Positions 34,065 through 43,399 are shown, counted from the stretch's first letter. The stretch is DNA of 64,000 bases from an uncultured Sutterella sp. (GCA_900544255.1 UQUM01000004.1:40144-104143), one strand, 5' to 3'. Translations and numbers: made by a program. The notes: generated from the letters alone by a model not told the origin.

Positions 34065-34481
34065 TTACATGCCGATCTGGCGGACAACGAACTTCGTCTT
34101 CAGAGGCAGCTTCGCGGCAGCGAGCGCAAAGGCTTCGCGGGCGAGCTGTTCGTCAACGCCGTCCATTTCATAGAGGACACGCCCCGGCTGAACCAGAGCG
34201 ACCCAGTATTCCGGATTACCCTTACCGTTACCCATACGGACTTCGGCGGGTTTCGTGGAAATGGGCTTGTCCGGGAACACGCGGATCCAAACGTGACCGC
34301 CGCGCTTGATGTGGCGCGTAAGGGCACGACGAGCCGCTTCGATCTGACGGGCCGTGATACGACCGCGTTCAAGAACCTTCAGGCCAAAGTCCCCGAAGGA
34401 AACGTTGGCACCGCGCTGAGCCAGACCGTGGTTGCGGCCTTTCTGGTCCTTGCGGTACTTGGTACGATTCGGTTGCAGCAT
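34065..34481 (-). CDS. rplP: 50S ribosomal protein L16
   Basis: 138 residues: MLQPNRTKYRKDQKGRNHGL, the VWIRVFPDKPISTKPAEVRM motif and GNGKGNPEYWVALVQPGRVL. It organises the A-site tRNA elbow region. The start is 3 nt past the rpsC stop. Confidence 0.98.
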   Translation of the reverse strand: MLQPNRTKYRKDQKGRNHGLAQRGANVSFGDFGLKVLERGRITARQIEAARRALTRHIKRGGHVWIRVFPDKPISTKPAEVRMGNGKGNPEYWVALVQPGRVLYEMDGVDEQLAREAFALAAAKLPLKTKFVVRQIGM

Positions 34482-34484
34482 CGA

Positions 34485-35276
34485 TTATTCTCCGTCTTTC
34501 TTGTCAGCAGCGGCGGCCGGGGCCTTGCGGCTGCGGCGGGCACCCGCCTTCGCTTCGCCTTCGCCTTCCTTGCGGGGGCGGCGGCTCGGACGACGGCGAC
34601 GGTCTTCGCGGTCAGCCGGAGCCGGCGCCGCTTCAACCGCGTCTTCGCGGCCGAGGTTGTCACCCTTGTAAACCCAAACCTTAACGCCGATCACACCGTA
34701 CGTCGTATTGGCTTCGGAGAAACCGTAGTCAATGTTGGCACGGAGGGTCTGAAGGGGCACGCGGCCTTCGCGGTACCATTCGGTACGGGCGATTTCCGCG
34801 CCGTTCAGACGGCCGGCGCTCATGATCTTGATGCCCTTGGCACCGAGACGCATGGCGTTCTGCATGCTGCGCTTCATGGCGCGACGGAACATCACGCGCT
34901 TTTCGAGCTGCTGAGTGATGCCGTCGGCGATGAGCTGCGCATCGAGTTCGGGACGACGAACTTCTTCGATGTTGATGTGCACGGGCACACCGACCATCTT
35001 CTGAACTTCAGCCTTCAGAACTTCGATATCCGCACCCTGCTTGCCGATCACGACGCCGGGACGAGCCGAGAAGATCGTGATGCGGGCATTGTTGGCGGGA
35101 CGTTCGATGAGAATGCGGGAAACGCTCGCAGCCTTCAGCTTCTTTTCGAGGAAGGCGCGCACGCGCAGATCTTCACCGAGCGTACGGGAAAAGTTACGGC
35201 CGACCGCATACCAGCGCGACGTCCAGTTGCGCGTAACGGGAAGGCGGAAGCCGGTAGGATTAATTTTCTGACCCAT
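34485..35276 (-). CDS. rpsC: 30S ribosomal protein S3 with long basic tail
   Basis: 263 residues. KH domain at about 40-110 (ITIFSARPGVVIGKQGADIE) and the S3 C-terminal domain (GAEIARTEWYREGRVPLQTL). The last 45 residues are a Lys/Arg/Ala/Glu-rich low-complexity extension (ending AAAADKKDGE) that makes it about 30 longer than E. coli S3. It takes part in mRNA entry and helicase function. Confidence 0.98.
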   Translation of the reverse strand: MGQKINPTGFRLPVTRNWTSRWYAVGRNFSRTLGEDLRVRAFLEKKLKAASVSRILIERPANNARITIFSARPGVVIGKQGADIEVLKAEVQKMVGVPVHINIEEVRRPELDAQLIADGITQQLEKRVMFRRAMKRSMQNAMRLGAKGIKIMSAGRLNGAEIARTEWYREGRVPLQTLRANIDYGFSEANTTYGVIGVKVWVYKGDNLGREDAVEAAPAPADREDRRRRPSRRPRKEGEGEAKAGARRSRKAPAAAADKKDGE

Positions 35277-35286
35277 GGTTCACCTC

Positions 35287-35616
35287 TTAGTCGCCGACGG
35301 TCACAAAAATGTGGCTCGTCTGCTTGCCGATACGCGTACCGCGGCCCTTGGCGCGGGCACCGAAGCGGCGCAGCGTCGTGGCCTTTTCCACGCAGATCTT
35401 GGTCACGCGCAGTTCGTCAATGTCGGCACCGAAGTTGTGTTCGGCATTGGCGATCGCAGAGTCGAGCGCCTTCTTGATGAGAACGGCGGCACGCTTCTGC
35501 GTGAACGTGAGGATGTTGAGGGCCTTGTCCACGGGCTTACCGCGAACGAGGTCAGCCACCAAGCGGCCCTTCTGAGCCGAAAGGCGCACACCGCGAACGA
35601 TTGCAGTAGTTTCCAT
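35287..35616 (-). CDS. rplV: 50S ribosomal protein L22
   Basis: 109 residues: LSAQKGRLVADLVRGKPVDK, then the beta-hairpin region (RRFGARAKGRGTRIGKQTSH) that lines the exit tunnel. The macrolide-related hairpin shows no deletion. It lies 10 nt before rpsC. Confidence 0.98.
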   Translation of the reverse strand: METTAIVRGVRLSAQKGRLVADLVRGKPVDKALNILTFTQKRAAVLIKKALDSAIANAEHNFGADIDELRVTKICVEKATTLRRFGARAKGRGTRIGKQTSHIFVTVGD

Positions 35617-35621
35617 TTACA

Positions 35622-35903
35622 TTACCCCTTCACTTTCTTATCAGCACTGGCGGCGTGGCCGTGGAACGTGCGCGTCAGCGCAAATTCGCCGAGCTTGTGG
35701 CCGACCATGTTTTCGTTGACATAGACGGGCACGTGCTGACGACCGTTGTGCACGGCGATCGTGAGACCGATGAATTCCGGAAGGATCGTGCTGCGACGCG
35801 ACCAGGTCTTGATCGGGCGCTTATCGCGGCTCGCCTGGGCGGCTTCGACCTTCTTCATGAGAGAACCGTCGACAAACGGTCCTTTCTTTAACGAACGAGA
35901 CAT
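35622..35903 (-). CDS. rpsS: 30S ribosomal protein S19
   Basis: 93 residues: MSRSLKKGPFVDGSLMKKVE, then RRSTILPEFIGLTIAVHNGR and the signature VGHKLGEFALTRTFHGHAA. It sits in the 30S head with S13. It lies 12 nt after rplB. Confidence 0.98.
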   Translation of the reverse strand: MSRSLKKGPFVDGSLMKKVEAAQASRDKRPIKTWSRRSTILPEFIGLTIAVHNGRQHVPVYVNENMVGHKLGEFALTRTFHGHAASADKKVKG

Positions 35904-35915
35904 TGCGAGGCCCCC

Positions 35916-36743
35916 TTACTTGTCATAACGGCGCTGGACAATCATGGCGTCCGTGCGCTTGGAGTTGCGGGTACGATAGCCCTTGGTGAGCTGACCCCAC
36001 GGCGTGACAGGCGGACGGCCCGTACCGGTGCGGCCTTCGCCGCCGCCGTGCGGATGATCCACCGGGTTCATAACCTTACCGCGGACGGTCGGACGGATAC
36101 CGCGCCAACGCTTGGCACCGGCCTTGCCGTATTCACGCAGGCTGTTTTCATCGTTGCCGACGATACCGATCGTTGCACGGCATTCGATGAGAATGCGGCG
36201 GACTTCACCGGAACGCAGGCGGATGAGGGCGTACGCACCTTCGCGGGCCACGAGCTGAGCGAAAGCACCGGCGGAGCGGACGAGCTGAGCGCCCTTACCG
36301 GGGAGCATTTCGATGCAGTGAATCGTAGAACCGACGGGGATGTTGCGCAACGGGAGGGCATTGCCCACCTTGATCGCCGCTTCCTGACCGGACATGATCG
36401 TGTCGTTCACCTTGAGGCCCTTCGGGGCGATGATGTAGCGACGTTCGCCGTCGGCGTAGCAGACGAGCGCGATGTGAGCGGAGCGGTTCGGATCGTATTC
36501 GATGCGTTCCACGCGGGCGGCGATGCCGTCCTTGTTACGCAGGAAGTCGATCAGACGATACGCACGCTTGCTGCCGCCACCCTTATGACGGCAGGTGATG
36601 TGCCCGTTGCTGTTGCGGCCGGAACCGCGATTCTTCTTTTCGGTGAGCGCGGCAAAAGGCTTGCCGGTGTGCAGACCGGGCGTAACGACCTTCACCATGT
36701 GGCGACGGCCGGCCGACGTCGGTTTCGTTTTGACGAGAGCCAT
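35916..36743 (-). CDS. rplB: 50S ribosomal protein L2
   Basis: 275 residues. RNSNGHITCRHKGGGSKRAY near the N-terminus and, near residue 225, MNPVDHPHGGGEGRTGTGRP with the His needed for peptidyl-transferase centre function. It starts directly at the end of rplW. Confidence 0.99.
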   Translation of the reverse strand: MALVKTKPTSAGRRHMVKVVTPGLHTGKPFAALTEKKNRGSGRNSNGHITCRHKGGGSKRAYRLIDFLRNKDGIAARVERIEYDPNRSAHIALVCYADGERRYIIAPKGLKVNDTIMSGQEAAIKVGNALPLRNIPVGSTIHCIEMLPGKGAQLVRSAGAFAQLVAREGAYALIRLRSGEVRRILIECRATIGIVGNDENSLREYGKAGAKRWRGIRPTVRGKVMNPVDHPHGGGEGRTGTGRPPVTPWGQLTKGYRTRNSKRTDAMIVQRRYDK

Positions 36744-37046
36744 TTACTTCACCTCTTGCGCGAAGTTGATTTCCTGACCTTCCGCCAAGGTCACATAGGC
36801 CTTGCGGACATCGCTGCGCACGCCGCCGATACGGCCGCCGCGCTGCTTCACCTTACCCTTGGTGGTCAGAATCTGAACACCGTCGACCTTCACCTTGAAA
36901 AGGAGTTCAACGGCAGCCTTCACTTCCGGCTTGGTGGCATCGGCCACGACGCGGAAGGTGTACTGGCGGTGCTTCTCAGCGACCAACGTGCTCTTTTCAG
37001 AGATCACGGGGCCGGCGAGAACCTTCATAAGACGTTCCTGTTTCAT
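36744..37046 (-). CDS. rplW: 50S ribosomal protein L23
   Basis: 100 residues: LMKVLAGPVISEKSTLVAEK, then TKPEVKAAVELLFKVKVDGV. It is the docking site for trigger factor and SRP at the tunnel exit. It overlaps rplD by 4 nt. Confidence 0.98.
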   Translation of the reverse strand: MKQERLMKVLAGPVISEKSTLVAEKHRQYTFRVVADATKPEVKAAVELLFKVKVDGVQILTTKGKVKQRGGRIGGVRSDVRKAYVTLAEGQEINFAQEVK

Positions 37047-37666
37047 CCCAGCATCTCCTCGATCTTGGCGATCGCGTCCTTCGTCACCACGATCTTCTTG
37101 TAGAAGACGAGCGAGAGCGGATCAGCGTAACGGGGCTCGACAACGAGAACGTTCTTCAGGTTGCGGCTAGCCAAGTACAGATTGTCATCAACATTGCCCG
37201 CGATGATCATCACGTGTTCGGGGCAGCCCAGGGTCTTCAGCTTCGCAGCGAAGTCCTTCGTCTTCGGGGTTTCAGCCGTCAGGGCATCCACCACCACCAG
37301 ACGGCCGTCGGCAGCGAGCTTAGAGAAGATCGTCTGCATGGCAGCACGATAGGCCTTCTTGTTGATCTTCTGGGTGAAGTTTTCGTCGGGCGTATTGGGG
37401 AAGGTACGACCGCCGCCGCGCCACAGCGGAGACGAGCTCATACCGGAGCGGGCACGGCCCGTTCCCTTCTGACGCCACGGCTTTTTCGTCGTGTGGTGCA
37501 CATCGCGGCGATTGAGCTGCGCGCGGGTGCCCATACGAGCGTTCGCCTGGTAGGCCACCACGAGCTGGTGCACCAGGGCTTCGTTGTATTCACGACCGAA
37601 CACGGTATCGGAAGCAGCGACTTTCGCCGTTTCCTGGCCCTGTTCATTGAGTACATTGAGTTCCAT
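37043..37666 (-). CDS. rplD: 50S ribosomal protein L4
   Basis: 207 residues: VHQLVVAYQANARMGTRAQL and the extended loop RRDVHHTTKKPWRQKGTGRA, which enters the exit tunnel near the macrolide site and looks wild type. In E. coli L4 autoregulates the S10 operon through its leader; whether that holds here is not visible. Confidence 0.98.
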   Translation of the reverse strand: MELNVLNEQGQETAKVAASDTVFGREYNEALVHQLVVAYQANARMGTRAQLNRRDVHHTTKKPWRQKGTGRARSGMSSSPLWRGGGRTFPNTPDENFTQKINKKAYRAAMQTIFSKLAADGRLVVVDALTAETPKTKDFAAKLKTLGCPEHVMIIAGNVDDNLYLASRNLKNVLVVEPRYADPLSLVFYKKIVVTKDAIAKIEEMLG

Positions 37667-37678
37667 TGATCGCTCCTA

Positions 37679-38323
37679 TTAGGCCTTCACAGCCGCACGC
37701 ACGACGACTTCGCCGCCCTTGGCACCCGGAACGGCACCGCGAACGAGAAGAAGACCACGTTCCGCATCGACGCGAGCAACAACCAGATTCTGCGTCGTAC
37801 GCTGAGCATCGCCCAAGTGACCGGCCATACGCTTGCCGGGGAACACGCGGCCCGGATCCTGGCGGTTACCGATGGAGCCCGGAGCGCGGGTCGTCACGGA
37901 GTTACCGTGGCTGGCGCGGTTCGACGAGAAGTGGTGGCGCTTGATGACGCCGGCGAAACCCTTACCGATGGTGGTGCCCGTCACGTCGACCTTCTGGCCG
38001 ACCGTGAACATATCAGCGCCGAGGACGGTGCCGGCCTTGAATTCGGCAACCTTGTCCGCATCGATATGGAACTCTTTGAGAACAGCAGCCGCTTCAACGC
38101 CGGCCTTAGCAAATTCGCCGGCAGCAGCCTTGTTCACGCGCGACGGCTTCTTGGTGCCGAACGCGACCTGGATTGCATTGTAGCCGTCGGTTTCCACCGT
38201 CTTCACACGCGTGACACGGTTACCGGACACATCGAGCACCGTGACGGGGACGGAACGACCGTCCTCTTCGAAGATGCGCGTCATGCCGATCTTGCGGCCG
38301 ACTAAGCCGAGTTTATCACTCAT
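37679..38323 (-). CDS. rplC: 50S ribosomal protein L3
   Basis: 214 residues: LGLVGRKIGMTRIFEEDGRS, then KGFAGVIKRHHFSSNRASHG with the conserved loop reaching the peptidyl-transferase centre, and GNRQDPGRVFPGKRMAGHLG. It is one of the two assembly-initiating 50S proteins. It is 208 nt from rpsJ, longer than usual. Confidence 0.98.
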   Translation of the reverse strand: MSDKLGLVGRKIGMTRIFEEDGRSVPVTVLDVSGNRVTRVKTVETDGYNAIQVAFGTKKPSRVNKAAAGEFAKAGVEAAAVLKEFHIDADKVAEFKAGTVLGADMFTVGQKVDVTGTTIGKGFAGVIKRHHFSSNRASHGNSVTTRAPGSIGNRQDPGRVFPGKRMAGHLGDAQRTTQNLVVARVDAERGLLLVRGAVPGAKGGEVVVRAAVKA

Positions 38324-38473
38324 TTATTTCTCCACCCCGGCTACGATTGGCCGGGACCTTACTTTAAAAAAATCATTCCACGACGGGAGGTTCGGCATGC
38401 AAGTTTTCCGAACGCCGATCGACTGTCTCAAAAGACCAGGAACGACATGAATAGACGCATCAGTTTTCCCCGC

Positions 38474-38495
38474 CCCTCCCCTTCGCAGCGAAGGG
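38474..38495 (-). other. Small hairpin in the rpsJ-rplC gap
   Basis: CCCCTTCGC-TGCGAAGGGG-type dyad about 40 nt past the rpsJ stop. No T-tract follows on the minus strand. The remaining 208-nt gap (38324-38531) has a weaker GTTCGG/CCGAAC pair and no gene. It may be a processing or regulatory structure. Confidence 0.4.
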
Positions 38496-38531
38496 GGCAG
38501 AAAAAAACTCACGCGAATAAAGCTTTGCAGA

Positions 38532-38843
38532 TTACTGCACCTTGATCTTGACATCAACACCGGCCGGCAGATCGAGCTTCATGAGCGCGTCAACCGTCTT
38601 ATCGGTCGGATCAACGATGTCCATCAGACGCTGATGGGTGCGGATTTCGAGCTGGTCGCGGCTCGTCTTGTTGACGTGCGGCGAACGCAGAATGTCGAAG
38701 CGCTGAATACGGGTGGGAAGCGGAACCGGACCACGAACCACGGCGCCGGTGCGCTTGGCGGTGTCAACGATTTCGAGAGCCGACTGATCAATCAGCTTGT
38801 AGTCAAACGCCTTGAGGCGAATGCGGATGCGCTGGGACTGCAT
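38532..38843 (-). CDS. rpsJ: 30S ribosomal protein S10 (NusE)
   Basis: 103 residues from the ATG at 38843 (MQSQRIRIRLKAFDYKLIDQ). The in-frame ATG at 38921 was rejected because it lies within the S10 promoter. The S10 signature GPVPLPTRIQRFDILRSPHV is present. It is a 30S head protein that also joins NusB and NusG in antitermination. It is the first gene of the S10 operon. Confidence 0.98.
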   Translation of the reverse strand: MQSQRIRIRLKAFDYKLIDQSALEIVDTAKRTGAVVRGPVPLPTRIQRFDILRSPHVNKTSRDQLEIRTHQRLMDIVDPTDKTVDALMKLDLPAGVDVKIKVQ

Positions 38844-38882
38844 TGGATAAAAATCCTTTAAAAAAGAACTGTAAAAAGAACC

Positions 38883-38912
38883 AAGGGGGCGCAGTATATC
38901 TGCGTCCCCCTT
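38883..38912 (-). repeat. Dyad overlapping the S10 promoter, after tuf copy 1
   Basis: Arms AAGGGGG(A)CGCAG and CTGCG(C)CCCCCTT around TATA, followed on the minus strand by GGTTC and a T-run. It has the shape of a terminator for tuf. Its loop and right arm contain the -10 of the S10 promoter at 38893-38921, so DNA or RNA pairing here could couple the two units. Confidence 0.6.
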
Positions 38913-38921
38913 TGCTGTCAA
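38893..38921 (-). promoter_or_regulatory. S10 operon promoter
   Basis: Minus-strand TTGACA (-35), exactly 17 nt, TATACT (-10), 50 nt before the rpsJ ATG and 24 nt after the tuf stop. It is close to sigma70 consensus. Confidence 0.8.
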
Positions 38922-38944
38922 GCGTTTAGATGAAGAAAATCAAA

Positions 38945-40135
38945 TTACTCGATGATCTTCGCCACAACGCCGGCACCGACCGTGTGGCCGCCTTCGCGGA
39001 TAGCGAAGCGCAGACCCTGTTCCATAGCGATCGGGCAGATCAGCTGGACGGTCATCGTGATGTTGTCGCCGGGCATCACCATTTCGGTGCCTTCCGGCAG
39101 TTCGATCGTACCCGTCACGTCCGTCGTACGGAAGTAGAACTGGGGACGATAGCCCTTGAAGAACGGAGTGTGACGGCCGCCTTCTTCCTTCGTCAGCACG
39201 TACACTTCAGCGGTGAACTTCGTGTGCGGGGTGATCGTGCCCGGCTTGGCGAGCACCTGGCCGCGTTCCACGTCTTCACGCTTCGTGCCGCGCAGAAGAA
39301 TACCGACGTTGTCACCGGCTTCGCCTTCGTCAAGGAGCTTACGGAACATTTCAACGCCCGTGCAGGTCGTCTTGGCAGTGGGCTTGATACCGACGATCTC
39401 GATTTCGTCGCCGACGCGGATCACGCCGCGTTCCACACGACCCGTCACCACGGTGCCGCGGCCGGAGATGGAGAACACGTCTTCGATCGGCATCAGGAAC
39501 GGCTGGTCAAGCGCACGTTCCGGCGTCGGGATGTAGCTGTCGAGCGTTTCGGCAAGCTTCAGCACGGCCGGTTCGCCGATTTCGCTCTGGTCGCCTTCGA
39601 GGGCGAGCTTGGCCGAACCCTTGATGATGGGGATCGTGTCGCCGGGGAAGTCGTAGGAAGAAAGAAGTTCGCGAACTTCCATTTCCACGAGTTCGAGCAG
39701 TTCCGGATCATCAACCATGTCGCACTTGTTGAGGAACACGATGATGTAGGGAACGCCCACCTGACGGGCGAGCAGGATGTGTTCACGGGTCTGGGGCATG
39801 GGGCCGTCAGCCGCGGACACAACGAGGATGGCGCCGTCCATCTGGGCAGCACCCGTAATCATGTTCTTCACATAGTCGGCGTGCCCCGGGCAGTCAACGT
39901 GAGCGTAGTGACGATGCGCCGTTTCGTATTCCACGTGAGCGGTGTTGATCGTGATGCCGCGGGCCTTTTCTTCAGGAGCCGCGTCGATCTGATCGTAAGC
40001 CTTGGCTTCGCCGCCGAAGTGCTTGGAGAGCACGGTGCAGATGGCAGCCGTGAGGGTGGTCTTACCGTGGTCAACGTGACCAATGGTGCCGACGTTGACG
40101 TGCGGCTTGGTACGTTCAAATTTTTCCTTGGCCAT
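38945..40135 (-). CDS. tuf: Elongation factor Tu (copy 1, str operon)
   Basis: 396 residues. GTPase motifs: GHVDHGKTTLTAA (about 18-30), DCPGHADYV, NKCDMVDD; domains 2 and 3 are complete to VGAGVVAKIIE. It delivers aminoacyl-tRNA to the ribosome. The protein is identical to the copy at 59843-61033. The DNA of the two is apparently identical over 38976-39994 but differs at both ends. It lies 75 nt after fusA, with a hairpin between. Confidence 0.99.
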   Translation of the reverse strand: MAKEKFERTKPHVNVGTIGHVDHGKTTLTAAICTVLSKHFGGEAKAYDQIDAAPEEKARGITINTAHVEYETAHRHYAHVDCPGHADYVKNMITGAAQMDGAILVVSAADGPMPQTREHILLARQVGVPYIIVFLNKCDMVDDPELLELVEMEVRELLSSYDFPGDTIPIIKGSAKLALEGDQSEIGEPAVLKLAETLDSYIPTPERALDQPFLMPIEDVFSISGRGTVVTGRVERGVIRVGDEIEIVGIKPTAKTTCTGVEMFRKLLDEGEAGDNVGILLRGTKREDVERGQVLAKPGTITPHTKFTAEVYVLTKEEGGRHTPFFKGYRPQFYFRTTDVTGTIELPEGTEMVMPGDNITMTVQLICPIAMEQGLRFAIREGGHTVGAGVVAKIIE

Positions 40136-40165
40136 TTTTGAGTGGTCCTTAAATTTGCTGTTGGA

Positions 40166-40198
40166 GGACTGCCCCCTTCAAAGGGAAAAAGGCAGTCC
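40166..40198 (-). other. Hairpin between fusA and tuf
   Basis: Exact 8-bp arms GGACTGCC and GGCAGTCC enclose a further CCCTTT/AAGGG pairing. No T-run follows. It is likely a processing or differential-stability element, letting tuf be made in excess of fusA. Confidence 0.5.
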
Positions 40199-40210
40199 GC
40201 GAAAAATAAA

Positions 40211-42313
40211 TTACTTCGCCTTTTCTTCGATGATGGCTTCAGCCACGTTGCGCGGAGCTTCCGCGTAGTGATCGAATTCCATCACGTAGGTGGCGCGACC
40301 CTGCGTCAGAGAACGCAGCGACGTGGAGTAGCCGAACATTTCGGAGAGCGGCACTTCGCAGCGAATGGCCTTCCCGCCGCCGGGCAGGTCGTCCATACCC
40401 TGAATCACGCCGCGACGGGACGAAAGGTCGCCCATCACGTCGCCCATCTTTTCTTCCGGCGTTTCGACTTCGACCTTCATGATCGGTTCGAGGAGCACCG
40501 GAGAGGCCTTCTTCATACCGTCCTTGAACGCCATCGAAGCAGCCATCTTAAAGGCGTTTTCGTTGGAGTCCACTTCGTGGTACGAACCGAAGTGCAGCGT
40601 GACCTTCACATCGACCACCGGGTAACCGGCGAGCACACCGGCCTTCAAGGTGTCTTCCACACCCTTCTGCACGGCGGGGATGTATTCACGCGGCACCACG
40701 CCGCCCTTAATGGCATCGACGAATTCGAAACCGCCTCCCGGGGGCAGGGGTTCCAACTTCAGCACGACGTGGCCGTACTGACCGCGACCGCCGGACTGCT
40801 TGACGAACTTGCATTCGGCGTTTTCAACCGTCGAACGGATCGTTTCACGATAGGCCACCTGAGGCTTACCCACCGTGGCTTCCACGTTGAATTCGCGACG
40901 CATGCGGTCGACGAGAATTTCAAGGTGAAGTTCGCCCATACCGGAAATAATGGTCTGGCCGGATTCTTCGTCCGTGCGCACGCGGAAAGACGGGTCTTCG
41001 CGGGCGAGACGACCGAGGGCGAGCGCCATCTTTTCCTGGTCGGCCTTGGTCTTGGGTTCCACAGCCTGAGAAATCACGGGTTCCGGGAATTCCATGCGTT
41101 CAAGGATGATGGGCTGAGCAATGTCGCAAAGCGTATCGCCCGTCGTCACATCCTTCAAACCCACCGCCGCGGCGATGTCGCCGGATTCAGCTTCCGTAAT
41201 TTCCTTACGTTCGTTGGCGTGCATCTGCAGCAAGCGGCCGATACGTTCCTTCTTGTCCTTAACGGAGTTGAGAACGGTTTCGCCGGACTTCAGAATGCCG
41301 GAGTAAACGCGCAGGAAGGTGAGCTGGCCCACATAGGGGTCGGTCATGATCTTGAAGGCGAGGCAGGACAAGGGAGCGTCGTCGCTCGCTTCGCGCGTGA
41401 CGGGCTTGTCGTCCAGGTCGAAACCCGGAACCGGCGGAATGTCCACCGGAGACGGCAGGAACTGAATCACGCCGTCGAGCATACGCTGCACGCCCTTATT
41501 CTTGAAGGAGGAACCGCAGAACATCGGCTGAATTTCACCGGCGATGCAGCGCTGGCGGATACCGGCAACGATGTCTTCCTTGGAGAGCTCACCGTTTTCG
41601 AGGTACTTATTCATCAGCTCTTCGCTCGCTTCCGCGGCGGCTTCCACCATCTTTTCGTGCCAAGACTGAGCTTCGTCGGCGAGTTCGGCAGGGATGTCAA
41701 CATAGTTGAACTTCGTGCCCTTGCTCGCTTCGTCCCAGATGATGCCCTTCATTTCGATGAGGTCCACCACACCCTGGAAGTTGTCTTCGGCGCCGATCGG
41801 AATCACGATGGGCACGGGGTGAGCCTTGAGGCGCTTCTGCATCTGGTCAACGACCTTGAAGAAGTTGGCACCGGTGCGGTCCATCTTGTTCACGAACGCG
41901 ATGCGGGGCACATGGTACTTGTTGGCCTGACGCCACACCGTTTCAGACTGGGGCTGAACGCCGCCCACAGCGCAGTAAACCATCACCGCGCCGTCCAACA
42001 CGCGCATAGAGCGTTCCACTTCGACCGTGAAGTCGACGTGCCCCGGGGTGTCGATGATGTTGAAACGGTAGGGCTGATACTGCATGTCCATGCCGCGCCA
42101 GTAGCAGGTCGTAGCGGCGGACGTAATGGTGATACCACGTTCCTGTTCCTGTTCCATCCAGTCCATGGTGGCAGCGCCGTCATGCACTTCGCCGAGCTTG
42201 TGGTTCACGCCCGTGAAGAACAGAATACGTTCGGTCGTCGTGGTCTTGCCCGCGTCGATGTGGGCAGAAATACCGATATTGCGGTAGCGCGAAATCGGAG
42301 TAGTACGAGCCAT
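40211..42313 (-). CDS. fusA: Elongation factor G
   Basis: 700 residues, full length. GTPase motifs: GISAHIDAGKTTTTER (about 14-29), IDTPGHVDFTVEVE, FVNKMDRTGANFF; domain IV HYGSYHEVDSNENAFK-type segment and a complete C-terminus. It drives translocation and, with RRF, recycling. It is transcribed between rpsG and tuf. Confidence 0.99.
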   Translation of the reverse strand: MARTTPISRYRNIGISAHIDAGKTTTTERILFFTGVNHKLGEVHDGAATMDWMEQEQERGITITSAATTCYWRGMDMQYQPYRFNIIDTPGHVDFTVEVERSMRVLDGAVMVYCAVGGVQPQSETVWRQANKYHVPRIAFVNKMDRTGANFFKVVDQMQKRLKAHPVPIVIPIGAEDNFQGVVDLIEMKGIIWDEASKGTKFNYVDIPAELADEAQSWHEKMVEAAAEASEELMNKYLENGELSKEDIVAGIRQRCIAGEIQPMFCGSSFKNKGVQRMLDGVIQFLPSPVDIPPVPGFDLDDKPVTREASDDAPLSCLAFKIMTDPYVGQLTFLRVYSGILKSGETVLNSVKDKKERIGRLLQMHANERKEITEAESGDIAAAVGLKDVTTGDTLCDIAQPIILERMEFPEPVISQAVEPKTKADQEKMALALGRLAREDPSFRVRTDEESGQTIISGMGELHLEILVDRMRREFNVEATVGKPQVAYRETIRSTVENAECKFVKQSGGRGQYGHVVLKLEPLPPGGGFEFVDAIKGGVVPREYIPAVQKGVEDTLKAGVLAGYPVVDVKVTLHFGSYHEVDSNENAFKMAASMAFKDGMKKASPVLLEPIMKVEVETPEEKMGDVMGDLSSRRGVIQGMDDLPGGGKAIRCEVPLSEMFGYSTSLRSLTQGRATYVMEFDHYAEAPRNVAEAIIEEKAK

Positions 42314-42384
42314 GACTTAATCTCTTCTTAGGTAACGCGGCGAAGGGAGAAAACGCTCCAATCGCCGACGGTTTATCTGAAAAA

Positions 42385-42855
42385 TTAGAAGCGGAAGTGC
42401 GAGAAGGCCTTGTTGGCTTCAGCCATACGATGGACTTCATCACGCTTCTTCATAGCGCCGCCGCGGCCTTCCGCAGCTTCCAACAGCTCACCAGCCAAGC
42501 GTTGGGGCATCGACTTTTCAGAACGGGCCTTCGCACTTTCGCGCAGCCAGCGCATGGCGAGGGCCATACGGCGGACGGGGCGAACCTCAACCGGCACCTG
42601 GTAGTTGGCACCGCCGATGCGGCGGGACTTCACTTCCACGAGCGGACGGACGTTGTTGAGGGCGGTCGTGAACACTTCGAGAGCGTTCTTCCCGGACTTT
42701 TCTTCGATCTGCTGCAACGCACCGTAAACGATGCGTTCGGCGACGGCCTTCTTGCCGTCGAGCATGACGACGTTAATAAACTTGGAGATTTCCACGCTGC
42801 CGAACTTCGGATCCGGGAGAATCTCACGCTTGGGTACTTCGCGACGACGGGGCAT
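42385..42855 (-). CDS. rpsG: 30S ribosomal protein S7
   Basis: 156 residues: MPRRREVPKREILPDPKFGS, then VMLDGKKAVAERIVYGALQQ and RRIGGANYQVPVEVRPVRRM. It nucleates the 30S head and lines the E site. In E. coli it represses the str operon by binding the rpsL-rpsG gap; the gap here is 166 nt, room for such a site. Confidence 0.98.
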   Translation of the reverse strand: MPRRREVPKREILPDPKFGSVEISKFINVVMLDGKKAVAERIVYGALQQIEEKSGKNALEVFTTALNNVRPLVEVKSRRIGGANYQVPVEVRPVRRMALAMRWLRESAKARSEKSMPQRLAGELLEAAEGRGGAMKKRDEVHRMAEANKAFSHFRF

Positions 42856-43021
42856 TTCTTTCCTCTTTCGTTGTCTTCAGTCTTTACTGCCGGTAAGACG
42901 GTCGTTTCATATGTCTCACACGGCTTTTTACAAAATGCAGCACACACTGAGGGGCTGCGACTTACTCGGTCCTTTATTAAGCGCGGACCGTCCGTATACG
43001 GCTGACAAAAGTCGCCGCGAG

Positions 43022-43399
43022 TTACGCTGCCTTCGGGCGCTTGGCGCCGTACTTGGAACGGGACTGCTTACGATCCTTGACGCCCTGGGTATCCAGAGAG
43101 CCGCGGACGATGTGATAACGCACACCCGGCAAGTCCTTCACACGGCCGCCGCGGATCAACACCACGGAGTGTTCCTGCAGGTTGTGACCTTCGCCGCCGA
43201 TGTAGGAAATCACTTCGAAACCGTTCGTGAGACGCACCTTGGCGACCTTACGAAGAGCGGAGTTCGGCTTCTTCGGGGTGGTCGTGTAGACCTTGGTGCA
43301 CACGCCGCGCTTCTGCGGGCAATTCTTAAGAGCAGGGCTCTTGCTCTTGTCATGCGCAAGCTCACGGGGCTTGCGGACGAGCTGATTAATAGTGGGCAT
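43022..43399 (-). CDS. rpsL: 30S ribosomal protein S12
   Basis: 125 residues from the ATG at 43399 (MPTINQLVRKPRELAHDKSK). TTTPKKPNSALRKVAKVRLT and GGRVKDLPGVRYHIVRGSLD keep the lysines whose change gives streptomycin resistance, so the sequence is wild type there. It is part of the decoding centre and the first gene of the str operon. Confidence 0.98.
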   Translation of the reverse strand: MPTINQLVRKPRELAHDKSKSPALKNCPQKRGVCTKVYTTTPKKPNSALRKVAKVRLTNGFEVISYIGGEGHNLQEHSVVLIRGGRVKDLPGVRYHIVRGSLDTQGVKDRKQSRSKYGAKRPKAA

